From contig DVOT01000124.1 in the NCBI GenBank assembly GCA_018713425.1, positions 1 through 31,010 of the forward strand: a stretch of DNA of 31,010 nt, written 5' to 3'. The number at the start of each line of letters is the position of its first letter. Position 1 is the first letter of the stretch. Below are positions 25,992 to 31,010 of this stretch, one piece after another. Under the pieces are notes generated by a model. The model did no database searches. It was not told where the DNA came from and worked only from the letters and a program-made list of their open reading frames with translations. The stretch is from Alectryocaccomicrobium faecavium. Its GTDB lineage: Bacteria; Bacillota; Clostridia; Christensenellales; Aristaeellaceae. The translations under genes and the position numbers were made by a program.

Positions 25992-26226
25992 TTTGCCGTC
26001 CTCCTTCGGATTCTGTCTTCTGCCTCAGCCGCATAAGCCTGTGCGAATTCTCTTCCATCCGCCGCAGCTGGCCCAGCAGCTCTTCCATCGTTTCCCGCAT
26101 AATACTGCCAATATCGTTGTGCGGCAAGGTCGCTATCCGTGTTTCCAGCTGCGTGATGAGTTCGTTTGTAAGCGCCAGCTCCGATTCCAGCTCTTCCAGC
26201 GTCTTCTCTTCGTCTCGGGGCTGCAT
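25978..26226 (-). CDS. Small charged coiled-coil protein, not recognised
   Basis: 82 residues, very rich in Glu/Leu/Arg with heptad-like spacing (EEKTLEELESELALTNELIT, MEELLGQLRRMEENSHRLM), so a coiled coil or helical hairpin is likely. There is no WXG motif and no signal peptide. No ribosome binding site is visible. The ATG follows the TAA of the WXG100 gene at 26230 after three bases and its own end overlaps the next gene by 14 bases, so it is probably translated by coupling. It may be a partner or chaperone of the neighbouring WXG100 proteins; small non-WXG helical partners are common in type VIIb loci. Confidence 0.65.
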   Translation of the reverse strand: MQPRDEEKTLEELESELALTNELITQLETRIATLPHNDIGSIMRETMEELLGQLRRMEENSHRLMRLRQKTESEGGRQNGDH

Positions 26227-26229
26227 CGC

Positions 26230-26514
26230 TTAGAAGTTGCCCGCCGCGGTACGGTCGGCCTCCTCATAGGTGGCGCGCGCCTTGTTGAGCTGGGCGCTGT
26301 AGGTTTCCAGCGTGGCGGCCATTTCATTCATCCACTGATGGAGCTGCTCCATGTTTTCCACAAAGGTTTGGGAAGCGTCGCCCTCCCAGCCTTCGCTGAG
26401 GGTCTTGGCCGCCTGATAGGTCGCGTCCGCTTCTTCGCGGAAGGTTTCCGTGTAATTTGCGATATTCGTCGCCGCTTCGCTCACAGCGGACAGGGTTACA
26501 TCAAATTCTGCCAT
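26230..26514 (-). CDS. WXG100 family protein (WEG)
   Basis: 94 residues from the ATG at 26514, with GGAGG seven bases upstream; an in-frame ATG at 26601 would add an unrelated basic stretch. The motif SEGWEGDASQTFVENM places Trp43-Glu44-Gly45 in the turn of a helical hairpin, as in EsxA-type proteins. The C-terminal ARATYEEADRTAAGNF carries a Tyr-x-x-x-Asp/Glu signal (YEEAD), as needed for type VII export in known systems. It is a likely secreted substrate or the core EsxA-like component of this system. Confidence 0.92.
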   Translation of the reverse strand: MAEFDVTLSAVSEAATNIANYTETFREEADATYQAAKTLSEGWEGDASQTFVENMEQLHQWMNEMAATLETYSAQLNKARATYEEADRTAAGNF

Positions 26515-26576
26515 GGTTTTTCCTCCTTCGGGTTTGTTGCTGATATTTGGGTTGCGCGAGGATCGCGCTTGCTTCT

Positions 26577-27008
26577 TCAACGCAAAAGAGCTTCCAGCCA
26601 TTCCGGCAAAGGCGGCGCGCCACTATGCCGCTCCGTGATAAAGCCCAACGCTTCTATCCCCCAGCGAACCGGGGCTGCCCCTTGCCGCTCAGGCGGGCTG
26701 GGTGGCGGTTCGATTTGCTCCGCGAGGTGGATGGCTTGCGCCTCCGCCTCCGCGAAAAGATCATCCGCCCTACGCAGCGCGCGCTGAAAGTCCTCCAATT
26801 GTGTGGCGAGAAGCTGCAACCTGCCGGAGCACCGTTCGAACCGCTCTGTCGCGGCCTGCATGGCGCGATTTTGCCCATCGGGATCGGCGCCGGCCATTTG
26901 CTGCCGCGCCGCCGCCGCGCGCCGCAGGCATTCTTGCATGCCGCGGTTTGCCACCTGCAGCTTGCCGAGCATTTCCTGCGCCACATCGCCGCTCCATTGG
27001 ATTCTCAT
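26577..27008 (-). CDS. Helical WXG100-cluster protein with Pro-rich C-terminal tail, not recognised
   Basis: 143 residues, with GGAGG five bases before the ATG. Residues 1-95 are two or three helices rich in Ala/Gln/Arg (VANRGMQECLRRAAAARQQM, ERFERCSGRLQLLATQLED). A QWSG at residues 4-7 is a Trp-x-Gly, but at the very start, as in some ESX-like proteins that begin with the strand or helix 'I-x-W-x-G'. The tail (about 100-143) is Pro-rich (EPPPSPPERQG) and ends in a Leu-rich helix. No signal peptide. Its position and size suggest another type VII substrate or partner; the family is uncertain. Confidence 0.6.
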   Translation of the reverse strand: MRIQWSGDVAQEMLGKLQVANRGMQECLRRAAAARQQMAGADPDGQNRAMQAATERFERCSGRLQLLATQLEDFQRALRRADDLFAEAEAQAIHLAEQIEPPPSPPERQGAAPVRWGIEALGFITERHSGAPPLPEWLEALLR

Positions 27009-27020
27009 GGGTTCCTCCCG

Positions 27021-27299
27021 TCACAGCCGCCTGGCTAGCTTCTCATCCAATTGCTCCAGCTGACTGGCATAGGCGGCAACCTGGTGCGCGAGCGCTTCCA
27101 TTTCACCGTGCAGCGCCTGCTCTTCCCGCCAAAGGCGGTCGAGCGCCTCTTCCATGGCGCGCGCCGTTCTCCCTTGCAGAAGATCCATGCGTTCCCGCAC
27201 CGCGCGCATGCCCGGCTCCACCGCGCTGTGCATGCCGCTAGCGAGCTGTGCTATGGCTTGCGCGGCGCAGCGCGTTTTCGCAGAATCGTAGGTTGCCAC
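27021..27299 (-). CDS. Small helical type VII-cluster protein (GTG start)
   Basis: 92 residues from a GTG at 27299, supported by AAGGG seven bases upstream. It is all helical, with SAKTRCAAQAIAQLASGMHS and a central EPGMRAVRERMDLLQGRTA. The LLQGRTARAMEEALDRLW segment sits where WXG proteins have the turn (LQG) and is followed by the usual Ala-rich helix. It resembles small effector-like partner proteins found with LXG or WXG100 genes in Bacillota, but I cannot name the family. It lies 12 bases before the next gene and 31 bases after the WXG100-like gene at 27331. Confidence 0.6.
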   Translation of the reverse strand: MATYDSAKTRCAAQAIAQLASGMHSAVEPGMRAVRERMDLLQGRTARAMEEALDRLWREEQALHGEMEALAHQVAAYASQLEQLDEKLARRL

Positions 27300-27330
27300 A
27301 GCCTATCCCTTCTTCCCTGCGCGCCAGAAA

Positions 27331-27657
27331 TCAGAGATAAGTCGGCGCGCTCTTGCCCGTATCGAGATTGGCAAAGCCCGTAGAAACGTTCTGCTCGCCC
27401 GTCTCCATGGTGGAGATGGTCTTGCGCAGGCCGTTCACCGATTCATCGATGGCGTTGTCGGCGGTGCGCACGTTCATGTAAATGCTGGCCCACCTCGCGC
27501 ACAGGGCCATGTAAGCGGGCCCCTTATAGCAATTGTCCAAATGGCTCTTGGCCGAGTCCAGCTTGGAATACGCATCCTGCAATTCCGAGCGGGCGTTTTC
27601 GTATTTCTGAATGGCAATTTCCATTTCTGGCGTGCTGACAAGAATGCGGTCTGCCAT
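27331..27657 (-). CDS. WXG100-like protein (YKG in place of WXG)
   Basis: 108 residues, with AAGGAG eight bases before the ATG. A helical hairpin has the turn at LDNCYKGPAYMALCARWASI: Tyr44-Lys45-Gly46 at the WXG position. Cys43 and Cys53 lie on either side of the turn. The C-terminal tail is unstructured (NVSTGFANLDTGKSAPTYL) and lacks a clear Tyr-x-x-x-Asp signal. Probably a type VII substrate or one half of a heterodimer with a neighbouring WXG100-like protein. Confidence 0.75.
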   Translation of the reverse strand: MADRILVSTPEMEIAIQKYENARSELQDAYSKLDSAKSHLDNCYKGPAYMALCARWASIYMNVRTADNAIDESVNGLRKTISTMETGEQNVSTGFANLDTGKSAPTYL

Positions 27658-27693
27658 GATATTCGCTCCTTCCTTCCTTTAAGATGCCCTCGC

Positions 27694-27990
27694 TTAGCCC
27701 TGCACGGCGCTCTTCGCCGCATCTTCCATGGTGTTGTAAAGATCCACAGCCTTGCGAACCACGGCGATGACTTCGCGCACGATTTCGAGAATCTGCTTGT
27801 GCCACTGATACGCGTTTTCCTGGTGCTCCACGAAGGCTATCTTCGTTTCGCCTTCCCACTTGCTCGCCAGGTCCGCGGCGGCGTTCTGGCAATTTTCCAC
27901 TGCGCCCTCGTAAATCTCCATTGCCTGGTTCATCTCATTGGCGGCCTGGATCAGCTCCGCTGCCTGTACCAAAAGAACCCCAATACCCAT
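27694..27990 (-). CDS. WXG100 family protein (WEG)
   Basis: 98 residues from the ATG at 27990, with AAAGGGG nine bases upstream; the longer in-frame reading to 28146 runs through the promoter-like region and is unlikely. The turn LASKWEGETKIAFVEHQ has Trp45-Glu46-Gly47 and the A-F pattern typical of WXG100. The second helix is long and hydrophobic (QILEIVREVIAVVRKAVDLY), followed by a short tail with YNTMED, a match to the Tyr-x-x-x-Asp/Glu export signal. It is first in the run of small genes and may be the founding member of that transcription unit. Confidence 0.92.
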   Translation of the reverse strand: MGIGVLLVQAAELIQAANEMNQAMEIYEGAVENCQNAAADLASKWEGETKIAFVEHQENAYQWHKQILEIVREVIAVVRKAVDLYNTMEDAAKSAVQG

Positions 27991-28038
27991 GTTGCAATAC
28001 CCCTTTCTCTGGTTGTCCGTGGCGTTCGCCTTGCGGTG

Positions 28039-28069
28039 ATTGTATCCTACCACACGCGCGGCTCGCGCG
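28039..28069 (-). promoter_or_regulatory. Candidate promoter with GC palindrome ahead of the WXG100 gene cluster
   Basis: The 186-base gap 27991-28176 holds, on the minus strand, an extended -10-like TGGTAGGAT (28052-28044) running into a TACAAT (28044-28039), 50 bases before the WXG100 start codon. A perfect 6-base palindrome arm pair CGCGCG (28064-28069 and 28055-28060, 3-base centre) sits just upstream where a regulator or sigma contact could occur. No good -35 at 17 bases is visible, so the call is weak. Confidence 0.3.
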
Positions 28070-28176
28070 CCACAATTTGCGATGAATGGTCGATTTTGCG
28101 GCGTGAATAACCAAATGATTCCAGCACCAAACGCAAAAATTCCCATTTGCCCCGAAAATCTGACGGAGCATCGGCG

Positions 28177-28428
28177 CTAAACCAACAGGAGCTTCGAGCC
28201 ATCCCTAAGCCCAGCCGCGCCCACCGTTTCCCAATTTTTGAGCACCGCCCCCCGCTCCCGATCGAAGAGTATGGGCTGCGCTTTGTTGAATAGCAGATTT
28301 TGCTGCGTCGCCTCCAAAATGCGGATCATTTCCTCAATGGTTTCGCCAACCCGCGCCATCGCCGGGAGCCGGAAATCAAAGCTGGCCGATGTCGCCGGAA
28401 CATAAACTTCCACGATGATCGATTGCAT
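28177..28428 (-). CDS. YukD/EsaB-like ubiquitin-fold protein of the type VII secretion system
   Basis: 83 residues from the ATG at 28428, placed by GGAGGG about six bases upstream. The sequence IIVEVYVPATSASFDFRLPA, then a helix VGETIEEMIRILEATQQNLL, and the closing GLRDGSKLLLV match the YukD/EsaB family (ubiquitin-like beta-grasp, about 80 residues): opening strand, LP-x-x-x-x-V at the helix, and the final L-x-D-G-x-x-L-x-V. YukD/EsaB proteins are cytoplasmic components or regulators of type VIIb secretion and act with EssC. The start lies 53 bases inside the end of the preceding gene, so their translation is probably coupled. Confidence 0.85.
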   Translation of the reverse strand: MQSIIVEVYVPATSASFDFRLPAMARVGETIEEMIRILEATQQNLLFNKAQPILFDRERGAVLKNWETVGAAGLRDGSKLLLV

Positions 28429-28948
28429 CCAAATCCCTCCCCCTTTCAAACTCGGCCAGGAATTCCCCCGCCTGCTGCGCGCCGCCTTCGCGGCAAAGCG
28501 GCGTACCCTGCCCGCGCGCGCCGCGGGCCAAATATTGCAGCCGCGCGCCTAGCCGCGCCGCGCCTTTTTGAAACAGGGGCCTCGCAGCCGAAAGGTCGCG
28601 CACCGGCTCCAGCAGAAGCGCGCCGCCCCCGGCATCCGTCAGCAGCACGCACATTTTTTCGCCCACATAGAGCAACGCCTTGCCGCCCGGGCCTTCCGCC
28701 CGGGCGAACCACTGGCTCTCCGCCGCGGATTGCAAAATCAGCGCCATGGTGCGATCCAGCAAAATCCGCCCTTCGCACAAAACGATGATGCCCGCCTCCA
28801 CCAGCGCGTTCACGGTGGACGCATCGGGCTGCGCGGGCTCTATGGCAGCGCCCGGCAGGCCGGCAAAGTCCATCAACCGCAAGAGCGCCGCAATTTCCCC
28901 CCGCGCAAGGCGAAACACAATCCTTTCCACATAGTTTTCCTGCGTCAT
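28376..28948 (-). CDS. Unrecognised type VII-cluster protein, weakly EspG-like
   Basis: 190 residues, with GGAGG seven bases before the ATG, which overlaps the LytTR stop codon as ATGA. I cannot assign a family with confidence. The layout is a short N-terminal helix-rich part (ERIVFRLARGEIAALLRLM), a possible winged-helix-like segment (VNALVEAGIIVLCEGRILLD), then a helix with small residues and beta strands (GKALLYVGEKMCVLLTD). This order of a short 'L-x-x-x-G-I-x-x-x-x-G-R' turn, a helix and then strands recalls EspG-type chaperones of ESX systems, which bind PE/PPE or WXG100 partners. That is only a resemblance. The last 17 codons overlap the YukD gene. It is cytoplasmic, with no signal peptide or membrane segment. 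Confidence 0.65.
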   Translation of the reverse strand: MTQENYVERIVFRLARGEIAALLRLMDFAGLPGAAIEPAQPDASTVNALVEAGIIVLCEGRILLDRTMALILQSAAESQWFARAEGPGGKALLYVGEKMCVLLTDAGGGALLLEPVRDLSAARPLFQKGAARLGARLQYLARGARGQGTPLCREGGAQQAGEFLAEFERGRDLDAIDHRGSLCSGDIGQL

Positions 28949-29682
28949 ACCTGATCCTCCGCGCGCAGCTGTTCCAAAAGCGCTTCTTTATATGAGCGGG
29001 AGACGGGGATCCGCTCCCCATTCGCGAGATAAACCGCCATCTCCGGCAGATTCAGCCGCTCAATGTGCAAACGGTTCACAATGTACGAGCGGTGGCACCG
29101 GATGAATTCTTGCGGCAATTCCTTTTCCACCGCGTTCAGGCTGCCCCGCACCGAAACGGCATAGCGCTTGGTGCAAATGTTGAGCAGCTTATCCTGCGCC
29201 TCCAGATATTGAATATCCCGATAGGCGATGCGCCGCAGGGTTTTTCCGGAGGTCAAGGTCATATACCCATTTTGGCCTTCTTGCTCGTACAGGGCGGTGT
29301 AATCCCGCAGCGCCCGGTCCAGGCTCATGCGCATGGCCTCTTCCCGGAATGGCGCCAGCAATATGCCCGCTGGGCGCATGCAGCGGCTGAGCACCGCATC
29401 CAGCCGCTCGGCGTTGTGGAGGCACAAGAGCACATAATTGTCCCGATTGCGCTCCATCACACTGGAAAACAGACCAATCCCTGTTTCTATCGCCCCTTCC
29501 ACGGCGAGAATGACCAGCATAATGCCATCCTCCGTTTCCAAGGCCCGCCTCAGCTCGCGCTCCCCACCCGAAAGCGCCTCAAACCGCAGGAGGGGATACC
29601 GCTCCTGCGCAAGCTTGCCGAGCACATCCAGCCACCGCTCCCGCAGGGAACGATTCTCCTCGCAAATCACCACCGGCAGCAT
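28945..29682 (-). CDS. LytTR-type response regulator with a degenerate receiver domain
   Basis: 245 residues from the ATG at 29682 (GGTGG five bases upstream); a GTG at 29691 is an alternative. Residues 140-240 form a LytTR DNA-binding domain: YRDIQYLEAQDKLLNICT, FIRCHRSYIVN and LANGERIPVSRSYKEAL are its classic signatures, as in AgrA, ComE or VirR. The N-terminal 125 residues have the receiver pattern, but the phospho-accepting Asp is replaced by Ala60 (VILAVEGA) and the conserved Lys before Pro is Ala110 (ILLAPF). It therefore probably does not take phosphate from a histidine kinase. It begins just after the EssC-like gene and overlaps the next gene by four bases, so it is likely a local regulator of the secretion operon. 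No sensor kinase of the two-component type is in the window. Confidence 0.88.
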   Translation of the reverse strand: MLPVVICEENRSLRERWLDVLGKLAQERYPLLRFEALSGGERELRRALETEDGIMLVILAVEGAIETGIGLFSSVMERNRDNYVLLCLHNAERLDAVLSRCMRPAGILLAPFREEAMRMSLDRALRDYTALYEQEGQNGYMTLTSGKTLRRIAYRDIQYLEAQDKLLNICTKRYAVSVRGSLNAVEKELPQEFIRCHRSYIVNRLHIERLNLPEMAVYLANGERIPVSRSYKEALLEQLRAEDQV

Positions 29683-29700
29683 GCCAACCACCCGCTTCTA

Positions 29701-31010
29701 CTACTGTTCCAGCTCTGCCAATGGCACAACGATCTGGAACGCTTCGCCATTGTTGCCCACGAAGCCCTGGTTTTTGGCCAGCGCCCCACCGCGCAACCGC
29801 GCGGGCAGCGCAGCCCCCACATTGCACGGATCGAATTCCGCCAGCTTGCCGCCCAGGGCGATCGCGCGCCCCTGCGCCACAATGCTCTTGACCGGATCCT
29901 GCATATACGAAACCGGCTTAGGATTGGAAATGCCCGCCATCAGCAGGAAATTGTAATAGGGCTTTTCGGCGATTTCACGCAGCAGGCCCTGCATTAGCGG
30001 CATATGTTCGCGGTATGCCTCCTGGTTGAAATCGTCGTACAGACGCTCGGCATTGTCGATGAGGATGCAGCAGGGGGCAAACTGCGTCGCCTGCCTGCGC
30101 AGGGCCGTTTTGCCCTTTTCCAGGGCCGCATCCCTGAGCGGCTTGCGCGCGCGGGCATAGCGCTCGATAAACATCTGCAAAAATCCCACGATCTGCTCCG
30201 GCGTGCTATAGAGCGGAATGCCGAGCTCCTCCGCCAGCAGGTTCCAGCCCGCATCGCCAATCGCATACACATCCGCGCCGCGATTCTTCATTACCCGCGC
30301 CGTCTGCTTGAGGAAATTGCTCACACCGCTCTTGCGCGGCCCATACACCGCCCAGGACGGAGCGTCCGCAATGTCAATCGACGCCACCGAGCCTTCCACC
30401 ATGCTGAAACCGACCGGGATCGCAAATTCCGTCTTTTGCGTGGCGGCAAAGCCCTCCGCCTCAAACAGCATTTTCCAGGTGGGATTTTGCGGAATGCGCG
30501 GAACGCGCGCGGGGCGCGCGCCACTCCATAGCCCGGCCAGTTTCTTCGCGTAGGCCTGGATCTGCTGGGCGCGCTCCACATCCGTGGGCGGGTTCTCCAC
30601 CGGGGCAATCTCGCTGGCAATGGCGAAGCGCTCTACGTCTGCCAAGTTGTCGAACCCCTCTCCCTCGTGCTCCGGCTCTGCGCCGCCCAGCGCAACCTGA
30701 ATCTCGTATACGCCGCCACTGAGCACGCCCATGCCGCGGCCAATGGCGGTGGCGATCGGAGGCATCTCATAGGGCACGCGCTTGCCAATGCAATCGGTAT
30801 AATCGCTCTTTTCCTTCAGCTGCAGCGCTACGCCGCCGAAAAAGGAGTGGCACCGGGTGGGAACCTCGGTTTTCGCCATGGCCGTCACCACAAAATGGAT
30901 GCCGCGGCCGCTTCCTTCTTGAATCAGCTGCTGAATGCGAGCGTTATACGCATCGTCCGCCGAAAACAGATCCCAGAATTGCTTGAACCGGTCGATGAAC
31001 ACGATCAGTG
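29701..31010 (-). CDS. essC: C-terminal part of an EssC-like FtsK/SpoIIIE ATPase of type VII secretion (5' end beyond window)
   Basis: The frame is open from the right edge to a TAG at 29701 (436 codons seen). It starts inside an ATPase domain at its Walker B strand (LIVFIDRF), followed by typical FtsK/EssC sequence (GSGRGIHFVVTAM, LKEKSDYTDCIG, GRGMGVL). A second, last ATPase domain follows: IDIADAPSWAVYGPRKSG corresponds to the P-loop but lacks the Lys of GxxxxGK[ST] (Val in its place). A Walker-B-like CCILIDNAERLYDDF follows. A degenerate last domain (D3) is usual in EssC/YukB of type VIIb systems, where it takes part in substrate recognition. The whole protein is expected to be a membrane motor of about 1300-1500 residues with N-terminal FHA domains, not visible here. 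It is the best marker that this is a secretion locus. Confidence 0.85.
   Translation of the reverse strand, partial: LIVFIDRFKQFWDLFSADDAYNARIQQLIQEGSGRGIHFVVTAMAKTEVPTRCHSFFGGVALQLKEKSDYTDCIGKRVPYEMPPIATAIGRGMGVLSGGVYEIQVALGGAEPEHEGEGFDNLADVERFAIASEIAPVENPPTDVERAQQIQAYAKKLAGLWSGARPARVPRIPQNPTWKMLFEAEGFAATQKTEFAIPVGFSMVEGSVASIDIADAPSWAVYGPRKSGVSNFLKQTARVMKNRGADVYAIGDAGWNLLAEELGIPLYSTPEQIVGFLQMFIERYARARKPLRDAALEKGKTALRRQATQFAPCCILIDNAERLYDDFNQEAYREHMPLMQGLLREIAEKPYYNFLLMAGISNPKPVSYMQDPVKSIVAQGRAIALGGKLAEFDPCNVGAALPARLRGGALAKNQGFVGNNGEAFQIVVPLAELEQ

Noticed and set aside
28147..28177. Terminator after the YukD-like gene
   Set aside because: There are T-runs (TTTT and TTTTT on the minus strand), but only a weak 5-base stem is near them.
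1..31010. tRNA, rRNA, insertion sequences, integrases or attachment sites
   Set aside because: I saw no transposase or integrase motif, no cloverleaf-like sequence and no rRNA-like conserved stretch on either strand.

Overview
All supportable genes in this 31 kb window lie on the minus strand and are read from right to left, mostly with short gaps or overlaps, so they look like one or a few long operons. The DNA is fairly GC-rich (about 55-60% in lines counted by eye). The gene set combines a C-terminal EssC-type ATPase, a YukD/EsaB-like ubiquitin-fold protein, WXG100 proteins, DUF4176 and a LytTR regulator. This points to a Gram-positive Bacillota, most likely an uncultured clostridial lineage with a type VIIb (Ess/Yuk) secretion system. 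The lineage is inferred from gene content, not from a marker gene.

Right part (about 23.7-31.0 kb) is the secretion block: the 3' end of an EssC-like FtsK/SpoIIIE ATPase (cut by the right edge), a LytTR regulator whose receiver domain has lost its phosphorylation residues, an unrecognised protein with a weak EspG-like look, a YukD/EsaB-like protein, and eight small helical proteins. Five of the eight have a recognisable WXG100 layout, but only two keep the Trp. A larger candidate substrate with a glycine-rich C-terminus and a DUF4176 protein follow.

Middle part (10.4-23.4 kb) encodes three large exported proteins. The first is a 2006-residue secreted protein with hexapeptide repeats and MBG-type Ig-like domains. 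The second is a membrane-anchored protein with an outside von Willebrand A domain and an inside FHA domain. The third is a 1221-residue MBG protein with a C-terminal membrane anchor. A probable intrinsic terminator and a cluster of hairpins separate the first from the other two, so a second transcription unit probably begins before the VWA-FHA gene.

Left part (1-10.4 kb) encodes a membrane-tethered PP2C phosphatase and then a giant Ser/Thr kinase gene that runs off the left edge (more than 3139 codons). The kinase has a cytoplasmic catalytic domain, one membrane segment, a Thr-Pro-rich stalk, Ig-like domains, and then about 37 Sel1 repeats interrupted by two peptidoglycan-binding domains. A block of at least 852 codons inside the Sel1 region is tandemly duplicated.

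Taken together, the window looks like a type VII secretion locus joined to a complete phospho-threonine circuit: kinase, phosphatase and FHA reader. Its receptors reach into or through the cell wall. The individual families are known. The linkage, the Sel1/peptidoglycan-binding kinase, and the row of threonine motifs just before the FHA domain are the most unusual parts.
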